From the NCBI GenBank assembly GCA_011525845.1, contig WYBP01000023.1, forward strand, positions 62,001-126,000: a DNA stretch of 64,000 bases, read 5' to 3'. This DNA is from Gemmatimonadaceae bacterium. Lineage in GTDB: Bacteria > Gemmatimonadota > Gemmatimonadetes > Gemmatimonadales > Gemmatimonadaceae. This document shows positions 26,289 to 35,592 of the stretch, piece by piece. The position numbers were made by a program, and so were the translations under genes. The notes below the pieces were generated by a model. It was given only the letters and a program-made list of their open reading frames with translations. It did not search any database and had not been told where the DNA came from. How positions within the stretch are numbered: position 1 is the stretch's first letter; every line of letters starts with the position of its first letter.

Positions 26289-27869
26289 TCAGCGCTCCCC
26301 CACCGTGAGGCTGCGCGAGCTCAGGCGCGCCTGCTCGGCCTGCCGCACCATCCGCTCGGCGACGGCCTCCGTCTTGTGCAGCACCGGCTTGGGGTAGACG
26401 CCGAGCCAGAGGATGCCGATCACGAGCGGCGTGAGCAGCCCGATCTCCCGCCAGTTGAGGTCCATGCCCTTGAGCGCCTGGTTCTCAGGCTTCACGAGAG
26501 GATTGTAGATGATCCGCTGGACGGCCCAGAGGAGGTACGCCGCGGCGAAGATCACGCTCGTCGCCGCGATGAGCGCGTAGTAGGGCTGCGTCGGGAAGGA
26601 GCCGACGAGCACCAGGAACTCGCCGACGAACCCGTTGGTGCCGGGCACGCCGATGGAGCTGAAGGCGACCACCGTCAGGATGAGGGCGAAGACCGGCATC
26701 ACCTTCGCGATCCCGCCGAAGTCCTCGATCATCCGGGTGTGGCGCCGCTCGTAGATCATCCCGATCAGGAGGAAGAGCGCCCCCGTCGAGATGCCGTGGC
26801 TGATGGTCACCATCAGCGCGCCCTGCACGGACTCCACGGTCATCGCGAAGATGCCGAGCATCACGAAGCCCAGGTGGCTGACGGACGAGTAGGCGACCAG
26901 CTTCTTGAAGTCGGGCTGCACGAGCGCCACCAGCGCGCCGTACACGATGCCGATGACCGCCAGCACCAGCATCACCGTGCGCACGGTCGGGTGCATCGCG
27001 ACCGCCGGGAAGAGCGGCACCGCGAACCGGATGAAGCCGAAGGTGCCCATCTTGAGCATGATCGCGGCCAGGATCACCGAACCGGCCGTGGGCGCCTCGA
27101 CGTGCGCGTCGGGGAGCCAGGTGTGGAAGGGCCACATCGGCACCTTCACGGCGAAGGCGAGCGCGAAGGCCAGGAAGAGCCAGAACTGCCCCGGCACGCC
27201 ACCGCGCGTCATGGCGAGGATCGCGTCGTAGCTGAACACCGGCGTCCCGCCCTGCCCCGCCGCGATGCCGAGCCAGAGGATCGCCACCAGCATCAGCAGC
27301 GAGCCGACCATCGTGTAGAGGAAGAACTTGAGGCTCGCGTAGAGGCGGCGCTGCCCGCCCCAGATGCCGATGATCAGGTACATCGGCACGAGCATCACCT
27401 CCCACATCACGTAGAAGAGCACCAGGTCCAGCGCCATGAAGACGCCGAGCATGCCCGTCGTGAGGATCAGGAGGAGCGCGTAGTAGCTGTGGACCTTCTC
27501 ACGGATCGACGTCCAGCTCCCGAGCACCGCGAGTGGCATCAGGATCGTCGTGAGGAGCACCAGCATCAGGGCGACGCCGTCCACGCCCACCGTGAAGCGG
27601 GCGCCCCACTGCGGGATCCAGGCCGCGTCCACGTACGCCTGCCAGTCGAGGCTCGAGACGTCCACGGACCACCAGAGCCCGAGCGAGAGCACCGCCTCGG
27701 CCAGGAAGATCCAGAGGGCGAGCGTGCGTGCGGCGCGCATCGCGGCCTCGCCGGTGTGCTTCTGCGTCACGCCCTGCGCGAAGAGCAGCAGCGCGCCGAG
27801 CAGGGGCAGGGCGAGCAGCGTGGGGAGGATCCAGCCGTTGTATCCGATTCCGTCGAGGAACTGGGTCAT
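26289..27869 (-). CDS. nuoM: NADH-quinone oxidoreductase subunit M
   Basis: A 526-residue antiporter-like proton channel of complex I. The conserved Glu is in YVMWEVMLVPMYLIIG and the central Lys in AFAVKVPMWPFHTWLPDAH; the broken-helix LVAYSSVSHLGFVMLG region is present. It starts 15 bases after nuoL stops. There are no unusual insertions. Confidence 0.97.
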   Translation of the reverse strand: MTQFLDGIGYNGWILPTLLALPLLGALLLFAQGVTQKHTGEAAMRAARTLALWIFLAEAVLSLGLWWSVDVSSLDWQAYVDAAWIPQWGARFTVGVDGVALMLVLLTTILMPLAVLGSWTSIREKVHSYYALLLILTTGMLGVFMALDLVLFYVMWEVMLVPMYLIIGIWGGQRRLYASLKFFLYTMVGSLLMLVAILWLGIAAGQGGTPVFSYDAILAMTRGGVPGQFWLFLAFALAFAVKVPMWPFHTWLPDAHVEAPTAGSVILAAIMLKMGTFGFIRFAVPLFPAVAMHPTVRTVMLVLAVIGIVYGALVALVQPDFKKLVAYSSVSHLGFVMLGIFAMTVESVQGALMVTISHGISTGALFLLIGMIYERRHTRMIEDFGGIAKVMPVFALILTVVAFSSIGVPGTNGFVGEFLVLVGSFPTQPYYALIAATSVIFAAAYLLWAVQRIIYNPLVKPENQALKGMDLNWREIGLLTPLVIGILWLGVYPKPVLHKTEAVAERMVRQAEQARLSSRSLTVGER

Positions 27870-27884
27870 GGGATCGGCCTGTTC

Positions 27885-30101
27885 CTAGCGGAGAGTGAAG
27901 GCGGAGAGCACGAGGAACGCCCCGAACACGAGCGCCCACGCATAGGTGCCGACCCGGCCCGTCTGCCACTGCGAGCCCAGCCAGCCGAAGGCGCGCATGA
28001 GGAGCGCGCTCCCGTTCACGAGCAGCCCGTCGATCAGCCCGGTGTCCACGCCCTTCCAGAGCACGAGGCGCGAGAGCCCGACCGTGGGCCGGACGACGGC
28101 CTTGTCGTACGCCTCGTCCACGTACCACTTGTTCAGCAGGGTCTTCTCGATCCCCTGCTCCGCCGGCGCGTCCTTCGCCGGCTTGAGCTCGGCCGGCTTG
28201 AGGCGGAACGCCGCGAGGGCGATGCCCGCGACCGCGATCAGGATCGCGGTGCCGATGAGCGCGTACTCCGTGGCGTGGGAGAGGTGCGTCGCCTCGCCGT
28301 GCGTCACGATCAACGTCCCGGTGCCGACGACCGGCTCGAGCCAGTGGTGCAGCACCTCGGAGGGGCCGATCGCCCCGCCGGTGATCGCCGGGAGGTTGAA
28401 CCACCCGCCCGCGAGCGAGAGCACGCCGAGCACGAGGAGGGGACCCGTCATGATCCAGGGCGCCTCCTTCAGGTGGCCCCGCTCCTTCTCCCCGGTGCGG
28501 TTCGGCCCGTGGAAGGTGTAGAGCATCATGCGCGTCATGTAGATCGCGGTCATGAGGGCGGCCGCGAGTCCGAGCGCGTACACGCCGTAGAGGACGACGC
28601 CGCCGGGGATGCCCAGCCAACTGGCGTCCGCGAGCGTCGAGCCGTGCGTGCGGGCGAAGACGGAGGTGAGGATCTCATCCTTCGAGAAGAACCCCGCGAA
28701 GGGCGGGATGCCGGCGATCGCCAGCGTGGCGATCCACATCAGCCCGGCGGTGATCGGCATGAACGCCTTGAGCCCGCCCATGTTCCGCATGTCCTGCGCG
28801 TCCTCGTGCTTGTGCGTCGCGTGGTACGCCTGGTGCATGGCGTAGATCACGGAGCCGGAACCGAGGAAGAGGAGCGCCTTGAAGAACGCGTGCGTCATCA
28901 GGTGGAAGACGCCCGCCGTGTACGCCCCGACGCCCACGCCCACGAACATGTAGCCGAGCTGGGAGACCGTGGAATACGCGAGCACCTTCTTGATGTCCCA
29001 CTGCTTGAGGCCGATCGTCGCCGCGAACACGGCCGTGAGCGCGCCGATCACCGCCACCGTGAGCTGCGCGGCGGGTGCCATCGCGAAGAGCGTGGCGCTG
29101 CGGGCGACGAGGTAGACGCCGGCCGTCACCATCGTGGCCGCGTGGATGAGCGCGGAGACGGGGGTCGGACCCGCCATCGCGTCCGGGAGCCAGACGAAGA
29201 GCGGGATCTGCGCCGATTTGCCCACGGCCCCGAGGAAGAGGAAGAGGCAGATGGCCGTCGCAACGACGCTCCCGACCGAGAGCTCGGCCGCCGCGGCGCC
29301 GACGCCGGCGAAGGAGAGCGCCTCGAAGTTCGCGAACATCAGGAACATCGCGACCAGGAACCCGAAGTCGCCGATACGGTTGACGACGAACGCCTTCTTG
29401 CCGGCGTCCGCGTTGGCCTTGTCGCTGAACCAGAAGCCGATCAGCAGGTAGGAGCAGAGCCCCACGCCCTCCCAGCCCACGAACATCAGCGGGTAGCTGG
29501 CGCCGAGCACCAGCAGGAGCATGAAGAAGACGAAGAGGTTGAGGTACGCGAAGTAGCGCGGGTACCCCGGGTCGTCCTGCATGTAGCCGACGCTGAACAG
29601 GTGGATCAGGAACCCGACGCCGGTGATGATGAGCACCATCACCATCGAGAGCTGGTCCAGCTGGAACGCGACGTCCACCGAGAGGTTGCCGGTGGGCATC
29701 CAGGCGAAGAGCGTCTGCACGAACGGCACGTGCATCGCGTCGCCGGCGCCGCGCATGGCCCCGAAGATCAGGAGGGCGAGCGCGAAGGTGAGGAAGAGGA
29801 CGCCCGGGCCGATGATGGACACGAGCGCGGCCGACGGGTGGCGCGCGGGATGATGCGCGTCGTGACCGTCGTCGTGACCGTGGCCGTGCCCGTGGTCGCC
29901 GTGCGCGCCATCGGCGTGCGCGCCGTGGGCCCCGTGCGCGTCGTGCGCCGAGGGGTCCGCCGGCCCGATCGTCGCCGCCGCCCGTACGGAGAGGATGCCG
30001 TTGAGCACGAACCCGAGGAGCGGGAGCGCCGGCAGCAGCCAGACGAAGCGCGCCACGGTGTCGGCCAGCGGGTGGCCGGTGGCGGGAAGTTCAGTCTGCA
30101 T
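27885..30101 (-). CDS. nuoL: NADH-quinone oxidoreductase subunit L with a histidine-rich loop
   Basis: This is the 738-residue distal proton-channel subunit of complex I, ending in the long lateral helix and a final anchor. Channel residues are visible in FVGWEGVGLCSYLLIGFW and GAVGKSAQIPLFVWLPDAM. Unusually, a His/Gly/Ala/Asp-rich insert with 13 histidines fills residues 53-88, between TM1 (about 21-40) and TM2 (about 92-112). In most NuoL proteins this loop is short. Its ATG shares a base with the nuoK stop (TGATG). The insert is in frame and its surroundings are conserved, so it is not a sequencing slip. It could bind metal ions, but that is only inference. Confidence 0.96.
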   Translation of the reverse strand: MQTELPATGHPLADTVARFVWLLPALPLLGFVLNGILSVRAAATIGPADPSAHDAHGAHGAHADGAHGDHGHGHGHDDGHDAHHPARHPSAALVSIIGPGVLFLTFALALLIFGAMRGAGDAMHVPFVQTLFAWMPTGNLSVDVAFQLDQLSMVMVLIITGVGFLIHLFSVGYMQDDPGYPRYFAYLNLFVFFMLLLVLGASYPLMFVGWEGVGLCSYLLIGFWFSDKANADAGKKAFVVNRIGDFGFLVAMFLMFANFEALSFAGVGAAAAELSVGSVVATAICLFLFLGAVGKSAQIPLFVWLPDAMAGPTPVSALIHAATMVTAGVYLVARSATLFAMAPAAQLTVAVIGALTAVFAATIGLKQWDIKKVLAYSTVSQLGYMFVGVGVGAYTAGVFHLMTHAFFKALLFLGSGSVIYAMHQAYHATHKHEDAQDMRNMGGLKAFMPITAGLMWIATLAIAGIPPFAGFFSKDEILTSVFARTHGSTLADASWLGIPGGVVLYGVYALGLAAALMTAIYMTRMMLYTFHGPNRTGEKERGHLKEAPWIMTGPLLVLGVLSLAGGWFNLPAITGGAIGPSEVLHHWLEPVVGTGTLIVTHGEATHLSHATEYALIGTAILIAVAGIALAAFRLKPAELKPAKDAPAEQGIEKTLLNKWYVDEAYDKAVVRPTVGLSRLVLWKGVDTGLIDGLLVNGSALLMRAFGWLGSQWQTGRVGTYAWALVFGAFLVLSAFTLR

Positions 30102-30394
30102 CAGCCCTTCAGCAGGTTGACGTCCTCGAGATTCACCGACTGCCGGTGACGGAAGATCGCGATGATGATCGCCAGCCCCACCGCGGCCTCGGCGGCGGCC
30201 ACCGTCATCACGAAGATGACGAAGACCTGGCCGCTCGCGCCGTAGAGCGTGGAGAGGGCCACGAACGAGAGGTTGACCGCGTTGAGCATGAGCTCAACGC
30301 ACATGAAGATGATGATGGCGTTGCGGCGCGTGAGCACGCCGACCACGCCCACCGTGAAGAGCGCCGCGGAGAGCGCGAGGGACTCAGCCAGCAT
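30101..30394 (-). CDS. nuoK: NADH-quinone oxidoreductase subunit K
   Basis: A 97-residue subunit with three membrane helices in the proton path of complex I. The two conserved buried glutamates are seen in [12 protein letters not shown] and [13 protein letters not shown]. It overlaps the end of nuoJ by 11 bases and shares a base with the nuoL start. Length is normal. Confidence 0.97.
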   Translation of the reverse strand: MLAESLALSAALFTVGVVGVLTRRNAIIIFMCVELMLNAVNLSFVALSTLYGASGQVFVIFVMTVAAAEAAVGLAIIIAIFRHRQSVNLEDVNLLKG

Positions 30395-30950
30395 CGCCGG
30401 CCTCCCGCTTCTTCCCGATCACCACCGCCCCGACGATCGCCGTCAGGAGCAGGATCGACGTGAGCTCGAACGCGAGCAGGTACTCGCGGAAGAGCGGCGC
30501 CGCGATCGGCCCGATGATGCCGGCCGTCCCCTGCGCCGCCTCGGTCGTCACCGCCGCCGGCAGCGTGAGCTTCGCCGGGAACTCGGCGCGCGCGAGCACC
30601 ATGATCTCGGCCAGGAGCGCCAGGCCGACGAACCCGGCCGCCAGCCGACCGCCCTTGCCGCGGATGTCCGAGAGCTCCGAGGGATGCCCGAGGTTCAGGA
30701 GCATCACGACGAAGAGGAAGACGACCATGATGGCGCCGGCGTAGAGCAGCACCTGGATCGCGCCGATGAACTGGGCGTCGAGCAGGATGTAGAGCACCGC
30801 CAGGCAGAACATCACGTTGATCAGCCAGAGCGCCGCCGCCACCGGACTCTTCCGTGTCACGAAGAGGATGGACGACACGAGCGCGATCAGGCCGAAGAGG
30901 TAGAAATGGAACCCGTAGAAGAGCGGGAAGAACTCGTTCCCCATCGTCAT
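30384..30950 (-). CDS. nuoJ: NADH-quinone oxidoreductase subunit J
   Basis: A 188-residue, five-helix membrane subunit of complex I. The [26 protein letters not shown] stretch contains the mobile helix that links quinone reduction to pumping. Two starts are possible, ATG 30950 (overlapping the nuoI stop as ATGA) and ATG 30944; I list the first. The C-terminal [11 protein letters not shown] is cytoplasmic. It overlaps nuoK by 11 bases. Confidence 0.95.
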   Translation of the reverse strand: MTMGNEFFPLFYGFHFYLFGLIALVSSILFVTRKSPVAAALWLINVMFCLAVLYILLDAQFIGAIQVLLYAGAIMVVFLFVVMLLNLGHPSELSDIRGKGGRLAAGFVGLALLAEIMVLARAEFPAKLTLPAAVTTEAAQGTAGIIGPIAAPLFREYLLAFELTSILLLTAIVGAVVIGKKREAGDAG

Positions 30951-31444
30951 TCCCCCCGCGGGTCGGCGGGATCCCAGAGCTCGCTCACGGGGTGCGTCTG
31001 CGCCGTGAGGCGCTCGAGGTCGTACACGAAGCGCTCACGGTTGAACTCCGCGTTCTCGTAGTGGCGCCCCATGTGGATCGCCTCCTCCGGGCAGACCTCC
31101 TGGCAGTAGCCGCAGAAGATGCAGCGGAACTCGTCGATCTCGAACACGAGCGGGTAGCGGTTCCCCGCCTCGTCCTCGCCGGGCACCAGCTTGATGCAGT
31201 TCGCCGGGCAGACGGTCGGGCAGAGGCCGCAGGCCACGCACTTCGCGGTGCCGTCCTCGGTGGTGAGCATCCGGTGCGTCCCCCGCCAGCGCGGCGAGAT
31301 GTCCCAGCGCTCCTCCGGGTACTGCACCGTGACCTTGTGGGGGTCGATCATGTGCTTGAACGTGAGCGCGAGCCCCTTGAGCGTGGCGCGCACGTAGCTG
31401 ACCTCGCCCACCGGCCGCTCCATCACCTTCACGGTGATCGCCAT
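30947..31444 (-). CDS. nuoI: NADH-quinone oxidoreductase subunit I
   Basis: A 165-residue 8Fe ferredoxin-like subunit that carries electrons through clusters N6a and N6b toward the quinone site. Both cluster motifs are complete: CVACGLCPTVCPANC and CIFCGYCQEVCPEEA. ATG 31444 shares a base with the nuoH stop. A longer reading frame upstream runs through nuoH and is not coding. Confidence 0.97.
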   Translation of the reverse strand: MAITVKVMERPVGEVSYVRATLKGLALTFKHMIDPHKVTVQYPEERWDISPRWRGTHRMLTTEDGTAKCVACGLCPTVCPANCIKLVPGEDEAGNRYPLVFEIDEFRCIFCGYCQEVCPEEAIHMGRHYENAEFNRERFVYDLERLTAQTHPVSELWDPADPRGE

Positions 31445-32706
31445 CAGCGGATCTCCCCGGGCGCGAGGTGGGCGCGCTGCACCGCACGGGCGCGCAGGCG
31501 GCCGAGCCGCTCGCGCTCGATGCGCGACGACGCGGGACTGATGATCCGGCCACGGTCGAGGATCACGAAGAGCACCACCAGGAGCACGAGGTTGATGCCG
31601 AACATCGCGAGCCCGAAGGTGCGCCCGCGCTCGAGGCCGGCGTAGTCGAGCCCGAGGATGGCGGCCGCGGCGATCACGATGTAGGCCAGCGCCACCGGGA
31701 GCATGAACTTCCACCCGAGCGACATCAGCTGGTCGTAGCGGAAGCGCGGGAGCGTCCAGCGCACCCAGATGTAGAAGAAGACGAAGAAGCCGACCTTGAA
31801 CGAGAACATCCCCACCGTCGCCAGCGCCTTGAGCACGGTGGCCGGCCCACTGTTGTCCCACTGCGTGAAGGGGATGTCCCAGCCGCCGAAGAAGAGCGTC
31901 ACGAACATCGCGCTCGCCGTCAGCATGTTCGCGTACTCCGAGATCGGGAACATCGAGAACTTCATCGCGCTGTACTCGCTGTGGTAGCCGGCGATGAGCT
32001 CGGACTCCGCCTCGGGGAGGTCGAAGGGGACGCGGTTGGTCTCCGCGAACGCCGCCACCAGGAAGAGGAAGGCGGCGATCGAGAGCACCAGCACGTTCCA
32101 CCCCATCGTCGCCTGCTGTACGATGATGGTGTTGAGCGACACGTTCCCCGCGATCAGGAGCACGCAAACGGTGCTCATCCCCATCGCGATCTCGTAGCTG
32201 ACCATCTGCGCCGAGGCGCGGAGGCCGCCGAGGAGCGCGTACTTGTTGTTCGACGCCCACCCCGCGAGCACGATCCCGTACACGCCGAGCGAGGTGATCG
32301 CGAGGGTGAAGAGGAACCCGATCGGGAGGTCGGCGACGACCAGGTCGATCTTGCCCCAGGGCGTAGGGAGCGGCGCACCGAAGGGGATCACCGCCCAGGC
32401 CAGCAACGCCGGCACGAAGGCGAGCGCCGGTGCCAGGATGAAGATCGGCTTGTTGATCTCCCCCGGCATCGTCTCTTCCTTCATGATGTTCTTCACGCCG
32501 TCGGCGAGCACCTGGAAGAGCCCCCAGGGGCCCACGCGGTTCGGCCCGTGCCGGTCCTGGATCCAGGCCGAGATCTTCCGCTCGGCGAGCGTGGTGTAGG
32601 CCACGCCGACCATGTAGACCGTGAAGACGATCAGCATCTTCACGACGGTGGCGATCAGGAACACCCAGGTGGAGGGCGGGAGCTGCATCGGATCGAGCGG
32701 TGGCAT
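31444..32706 (-). CDS. nuoH: NADH-quinone oxidoreductase subunit H
   Basis: A 420-residue membrane subunit that forms the quinone chamber with NuoB and NuoD. The loop ERKISAWIQDRHGPNRVGPWG and the acidic ETNRVPFDLPEAESELIAGYHSEYS are hallmark sequences. The protein is somewhat longer than the E. coli subunit (325 residues): the C-terminus carries an extra helix and a basic tail with RIERERLGRLRARAVQ. The ATG shares a base with the nuoG stop (TGATG). Confidence 0.96.
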   Translation of the reverse strand: MPPLDPMQLPPSTWVFLIATVVKMLIVFTVYMVGVAYTTLAERKISAWIQDRHGPNRVGPWGLFQVLADGVKNIMKEETMPGEINKPIFILAPALAFVPALLAWAVIPFGAPLPTPWGKIDLVVADLPIGFLFTLAITSLGVYGIVLAGWASNNKYALLGGLRASAQMVSYEIAMGMSTVCVLLIAGNVSLNTIIVQQATMGWNVLVLSIAAFLFLVAAFAETNRVPFDLPEAESELIAGYHSEYSAMKFSMFPISEYANMLTASAMFVTLFFGGWDIPFTQWDNSGPATVLKALATVGMFSFKVGFFVFFYIWVRWTLPRFRYDQLMSLGWKFMLPVALAYIVIAAAAILGLDYAGLERGRTFGLAMFGINLVLLVVLFVILDRGRIISPASSRIERERLGRLRARAVQRAHLAPGEIR

Positions 32707-34277
32707 CAGGCGACCCCCGCCGCGTGCCTGGCGCCCGCCATCGGCGCGCCGAGGAGCCCGAGCCGGTCGTAGCTCAACCCGGCGAACCCGGACTCCGACT
32801 TCGCCAGGGCGTCGAACACGCTCCCGGCCATGAAGTACTCGCCCTTCACGCCGAGCGCGTTCACCAGGTCCCCGAGCGCGTACCAGCTCGGGCGCGCCAT
32901 CCCCGGCGCCGCCTTGGCCTGCAGGAAGCGCTGCACGCGGCCCCGCAGGTTGGTGAAGGTGCCCTCTTCCTCCGCGACGTTCGCGATGGGCAGCACCGCG
33001 GCCGCGGTGGGAAGTCCCACCGGCATCACGGTGCCGATCACGATCACCGCCGACGCCTTCTTCGCGGCGGCGACGTCGAGACCCGCCAGGTCGTCGTCGG
33101 CCAGGACCAGCACGTCACCGTCCTTGAGGCCCCCGAGCGGGTCGCTGTCGCGGCGCTTGAAGCCGAGCGCCTCCGCACCGTGCACGTTCGGGGCACGGTC
33201 GGCACGCAGCGAGAGGTCCGGGACGCCCGGGAGCGGCGCCTCGGGGCCGGTCGCGCACCGGAACACCCCTTCGCCCTTCGTCGCGCCGACCACCTGCTTG
33301 AGCAGGAAGAGCGCTTCATTGGAGAGCCGCGGCGACGCGACGACGTAAGCACGCTTGCCGTGCAGCGCCTTGGCCGCGGCGGCGATGGCGATCTCCCAGT
33401 CCGCGGAGGCCAGCGCGCCGGCCTTCGGCACCTTGGGTGCGTCGATCCGGTCCGGACGGTTCATCCAGCGGTAGTCGAGGCGCCCCTCGTCACAGAGATA
33501 GAAGTGGTTGACCGCCTCGTTGGACCGCGGCTTCTGGCGCACGACGACGTTGTCGCGCGTCTCGAGGATGCTGTTGCACCCCTGCGAGCAGCCGGTGCAG
33601 ACGGACGCCGTGCGGTCGAGTTCCCACGCGCGGGCCTTGTTCAGGAAGTCCTTGGAGACAAGGGCGCCCACCGGGCAGAGGTCGATCACGTTCGCGGCCC
33701 AGGGCTGCGTGAGGTCGTGGTCGCTCGCCTTGCCGATCACCGCGCGGTCGCCGCGCTCGGAGACGTTGAGCACCGGCTCCTGGTGGATGTCATCCATGAA
33801 GCGCACGCAGCGCGTGCAGAGGATGCAGCGGTTGGTGACGTAGAGGACGTCGCCGCCGAAATCCTCGACCGGGTTGAAGCGCTTCGGCTCGTGGTAGCGC
33901 GAGTCGGCGCGCCCTTCCTGGAAGGTGTAGTCCTGGAGCTCGCACTCGCCGGCCTGGTCGCAGATCGGGCAGTCGAGCGGGTGGTTGATGAGCAGGAGCT
34001 CGAGCACGCCCTTGCGGGCCTCGAGCGCCTTCTCCGAGTAGACGTGCACCACCTGCCCCTCGCCCACGTTCGTCGCGCAGGAGGGGGCGAGCTTCGGCAT
34101 CTTCTCGACCTCCACCAGGCACATCCGGCAGACGCCCGCGACGGGGAGCCCGGGGTGGTAGCAGTAGTGCGGGACGAGCACGCCCGCGGCCTTCGCCGCC
34201 TCGAGGATCGTCGTGCCGTCGGGCACGCTCACCGCGCGCCCCTCGATCGTGAGGTTCACCATCTTCACGTCGGCCAT
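32706..34277 (-). CDS. nuoG: NADH-quinone oxidoreductase subunit G, short form with N7 cluster motif
   Basis: The iron-sulfur subunit of the complex I arm. Cluster motifs run in order: [2Fe-2S] N1b (Cys39, 50, 53, 67), N5 (His99, Cys103, 106, 112), N4 (Cys151, 154, 157, 201) and an exact N7 motif CX2CX3CX27C (Cys227, 230, 234, 262). At 523 residues it is much shorter than NuoG/Nqo3 of E. coli (about 908) or Thermus (about 783): most of the molybdopterin-oxidoreductase-like C-terminal domain is gone. The stop overlaps the nuoH start, so the short end is genuine and not a frameshift. Confidence 0.93.
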   Translation of the reverse strand: MADVKMVNLTIEGRAVSVPDGTTILEAAKAAGVLVPHYCYHPGLPVAGVCRMCLVEVEKMPKLAPSCATNVGEGQVVHVYSEKALEARKGVLELLLINHPLDCPICDQAGECELQDYTFQEGRADSRYHEPKRFNPVEDFGGDVLYVTNRCILCTRCVRFMDDIHQEPVLNVSERGDRAVIGKASDHDLTQPWAANVIDLCPVGALVSKDFLNKARAWELDRTASVCTGCSQGCNSILETRDNVVVRQKPRSNEAVNHFYLCDEGRLDYRWMNRPDRIDAPKVPKAGALASADWEIAIAAAAKALHGKRAYVVASPRLSNEALFLLKQVVGATKGEGVFRCATGPEAPLPGVPDLSLRADRAPNVHGAEALGFKRRDSDPLGGLKDGDVLVLADDDLAGLDVAAAKKASAVIVIGTVMPVGLPTAAAVLPIANVAEEEGTFTNLRGRVQRFLQAKAAPGMARPSWYALGDLVNALGVKGEYFMAGSVFDALAKSESGFAGLSYDRLGLLGAPMAGARHAAGVA

Positions 34278-34278
34278 G

Positions 34279-35592
34279 CTAGCGCGCCCCCACGGCGACG
34301 GTGGAGCTGCGCTTGCCCTTGATCAGGGCCTCGAACTCCGGCCTGAACTTCTGGATCGCGCTCACGACCGGCGCGCCACACGAGTCGCTGAGCACGCAGA
34401 TGGTCTTGCCCGTCATCATCTCGGAGAGGTCGAAGATCGTGTCGAGGTCCTCGTACGTGCCCTGCCCCGCGACGATCCGCTCGAGGATCTTGGTCATCCA
34501 GGCGGTGCCCTCGCGGCACTGCGTGCACTGCGCGCAGCTCTCGTGCGCGTAGAAGCGCGCCAGGCGCGCCATCTGCCGCGGCAGCGACTGCGCGTCGTCG
34601 AAGATGATCACGCCGCCGGAGCCGAGCATCGTGCCCTGCGCGACGAATCCCTCGTAATCCATCAGGGTCGCCTCGGCCTCCTCCATGTTCATCGTCGGCA
34701 CGGAGGAGCCGCCGGGGATGATCGCCTTGAACTTCCGGCCCGGGAGGGGGCCGCCGCAGAGGTCGTACAGGAACTCCTTGAAGGAGAAGCCCATCACGAC
34801 CTCGTAGTTGCCCGGCTTCGCCACGTTCCCGCACACCGAGTAGAGCTTGCTCCCGGTGCTCTTCGGGTTCGAGAGGCACATCGCCTTGTACCACTCGGCG
34901 CCGTTGTTCAGGATGTGCGGCACCGCGGCCAGCGTCTCGACGTTGTTGATCGTCGTCGGCATGCCGAAGAGCCCGCTCACCGCCGGGAAGGGGGGCTTGA
35001 TGCGCGGGTTGCCGCGCTTCCCCTCCAGCGAGTTCATCAGGGCGGTCTCCTCGCCGCAGATGTACGCGCCCGCGCCCTTGTGCACCCAGACGTCCACGCG
35101 CTTGCCCGAGCCCATCGCGTTCTTGCCGATGATCCCCGCCGCGCGCGCCTCGGCCAGCGCGGCCTCCATCACGCGGATGGGTTCGGTGAATTCGCCGCGG
35201 ATGTAGATGTACGCCGTCTCCGCGCCGATCGCGTGCGCGGCGATCGCGCACCCCTCGATCAGGGCGTGCGGCGTCCAGCGCATGATCTCGCGGTCCTTGA
35301 AGGTGCCCGGCTCGGACTCGTCGGCGTTGCAGCAGAGGTAGTGCGGCTTGCCGTCGCCGAGCTTCATGAACGACCACTTGAGCCCCGTCGGGAAGCCGGC
35401 GCCGCCGCGGCCGCGCAGCCCCGACGCCTTCACGATCTCGGTGATCGCGGTCGGCTCCATGTGCAGGGCCTGCTGCAGCGCCTTGTAGCCGCCGCGCGCC
35501 TTCCAGCCGTCCAGCGTGCGCGCCTCGGGCTCCCCGAAGTGCTTGGAGAGGATCGGGGTCTCGCGCGGATGGCTCTTGTGTGGGTATCCCAT
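34279..35592 (-). CDS. nuoF: NADH-quinone oxidoreductase subunit F
   Basis: The 437-residue flavoprotein that oxidises NADH. The FMN/NADH site is seen in LRGRGGAGFPTGLKWSFM and in the GAGAYICGEETALMNSLEG loop, and cluster N3 in ESCAQCTQCREGT. ATG 35592 shares a base with the nuoE stop (TAATG). Conservation begins shortly after this start, so an upstream extension through nuoE is excluded. Confidence 0.97.
   Translation of the reverse strand: MGYPHKSHPRETPILSKHFGEPEARTLDGWKARGGYKALQQALHMEPTAITEIVKASGLRGRGGAGFPTGLKWSFMKLGDGKPHYLCCNADESEPGTFKDREIMRWTPHALIEGCAIAAHAIGAETAYIYIRGEFTEPIRVMEAALAEARAAGIIGKNAMGSGKRVDVWVHKGAGAYICGEETALMNSLEGKRGNPRIKPPFPAVSGLFGMPTTINNVETLAAVPHILNNGAEWYKAMCLSNPKSTGSKLYSVCGNVAKPGNYEVVMGFSFKEFLYDLCGGPLPGRKFKAIIPGGSSVPTMNMEEAEATLMDYEGFVAQGTMLGSGGVIIFDDAQSLPRQMARLARFYAHESCAQCTQCREGTAWMTKILERIVAGQGTYEDLDTIFDLSEMMTGKTICVLSDSCGAPVVSAIQKFRPEFEALIKGKRSSTVAVGAR

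Noticed and set aside
29838-29945. Reading the His-codon region of nuoL as a DNA tandem repeat or CRISPR-like array
   Set aside because: The periodicity is only codon-level (GC-rich His, Gly, Ala codons), with no constant repeat unit or spacers, and it is in frame within nuoL.
25857-30149. Open frame of 1430 codons on the plus strand opposite nuoL, nuoM and part of nuoN
   Set aside because: The highly charged His/Glu/Arg composition mirrors codons of membrane helices on the other strand. The nuo genes are certain.
32706-34277. NuoG as a truncated pseudogene
   Set aside because: The frame is intact, all cluster motifs are present and the stop overlaps the nuoH start as at other nuo junctions.
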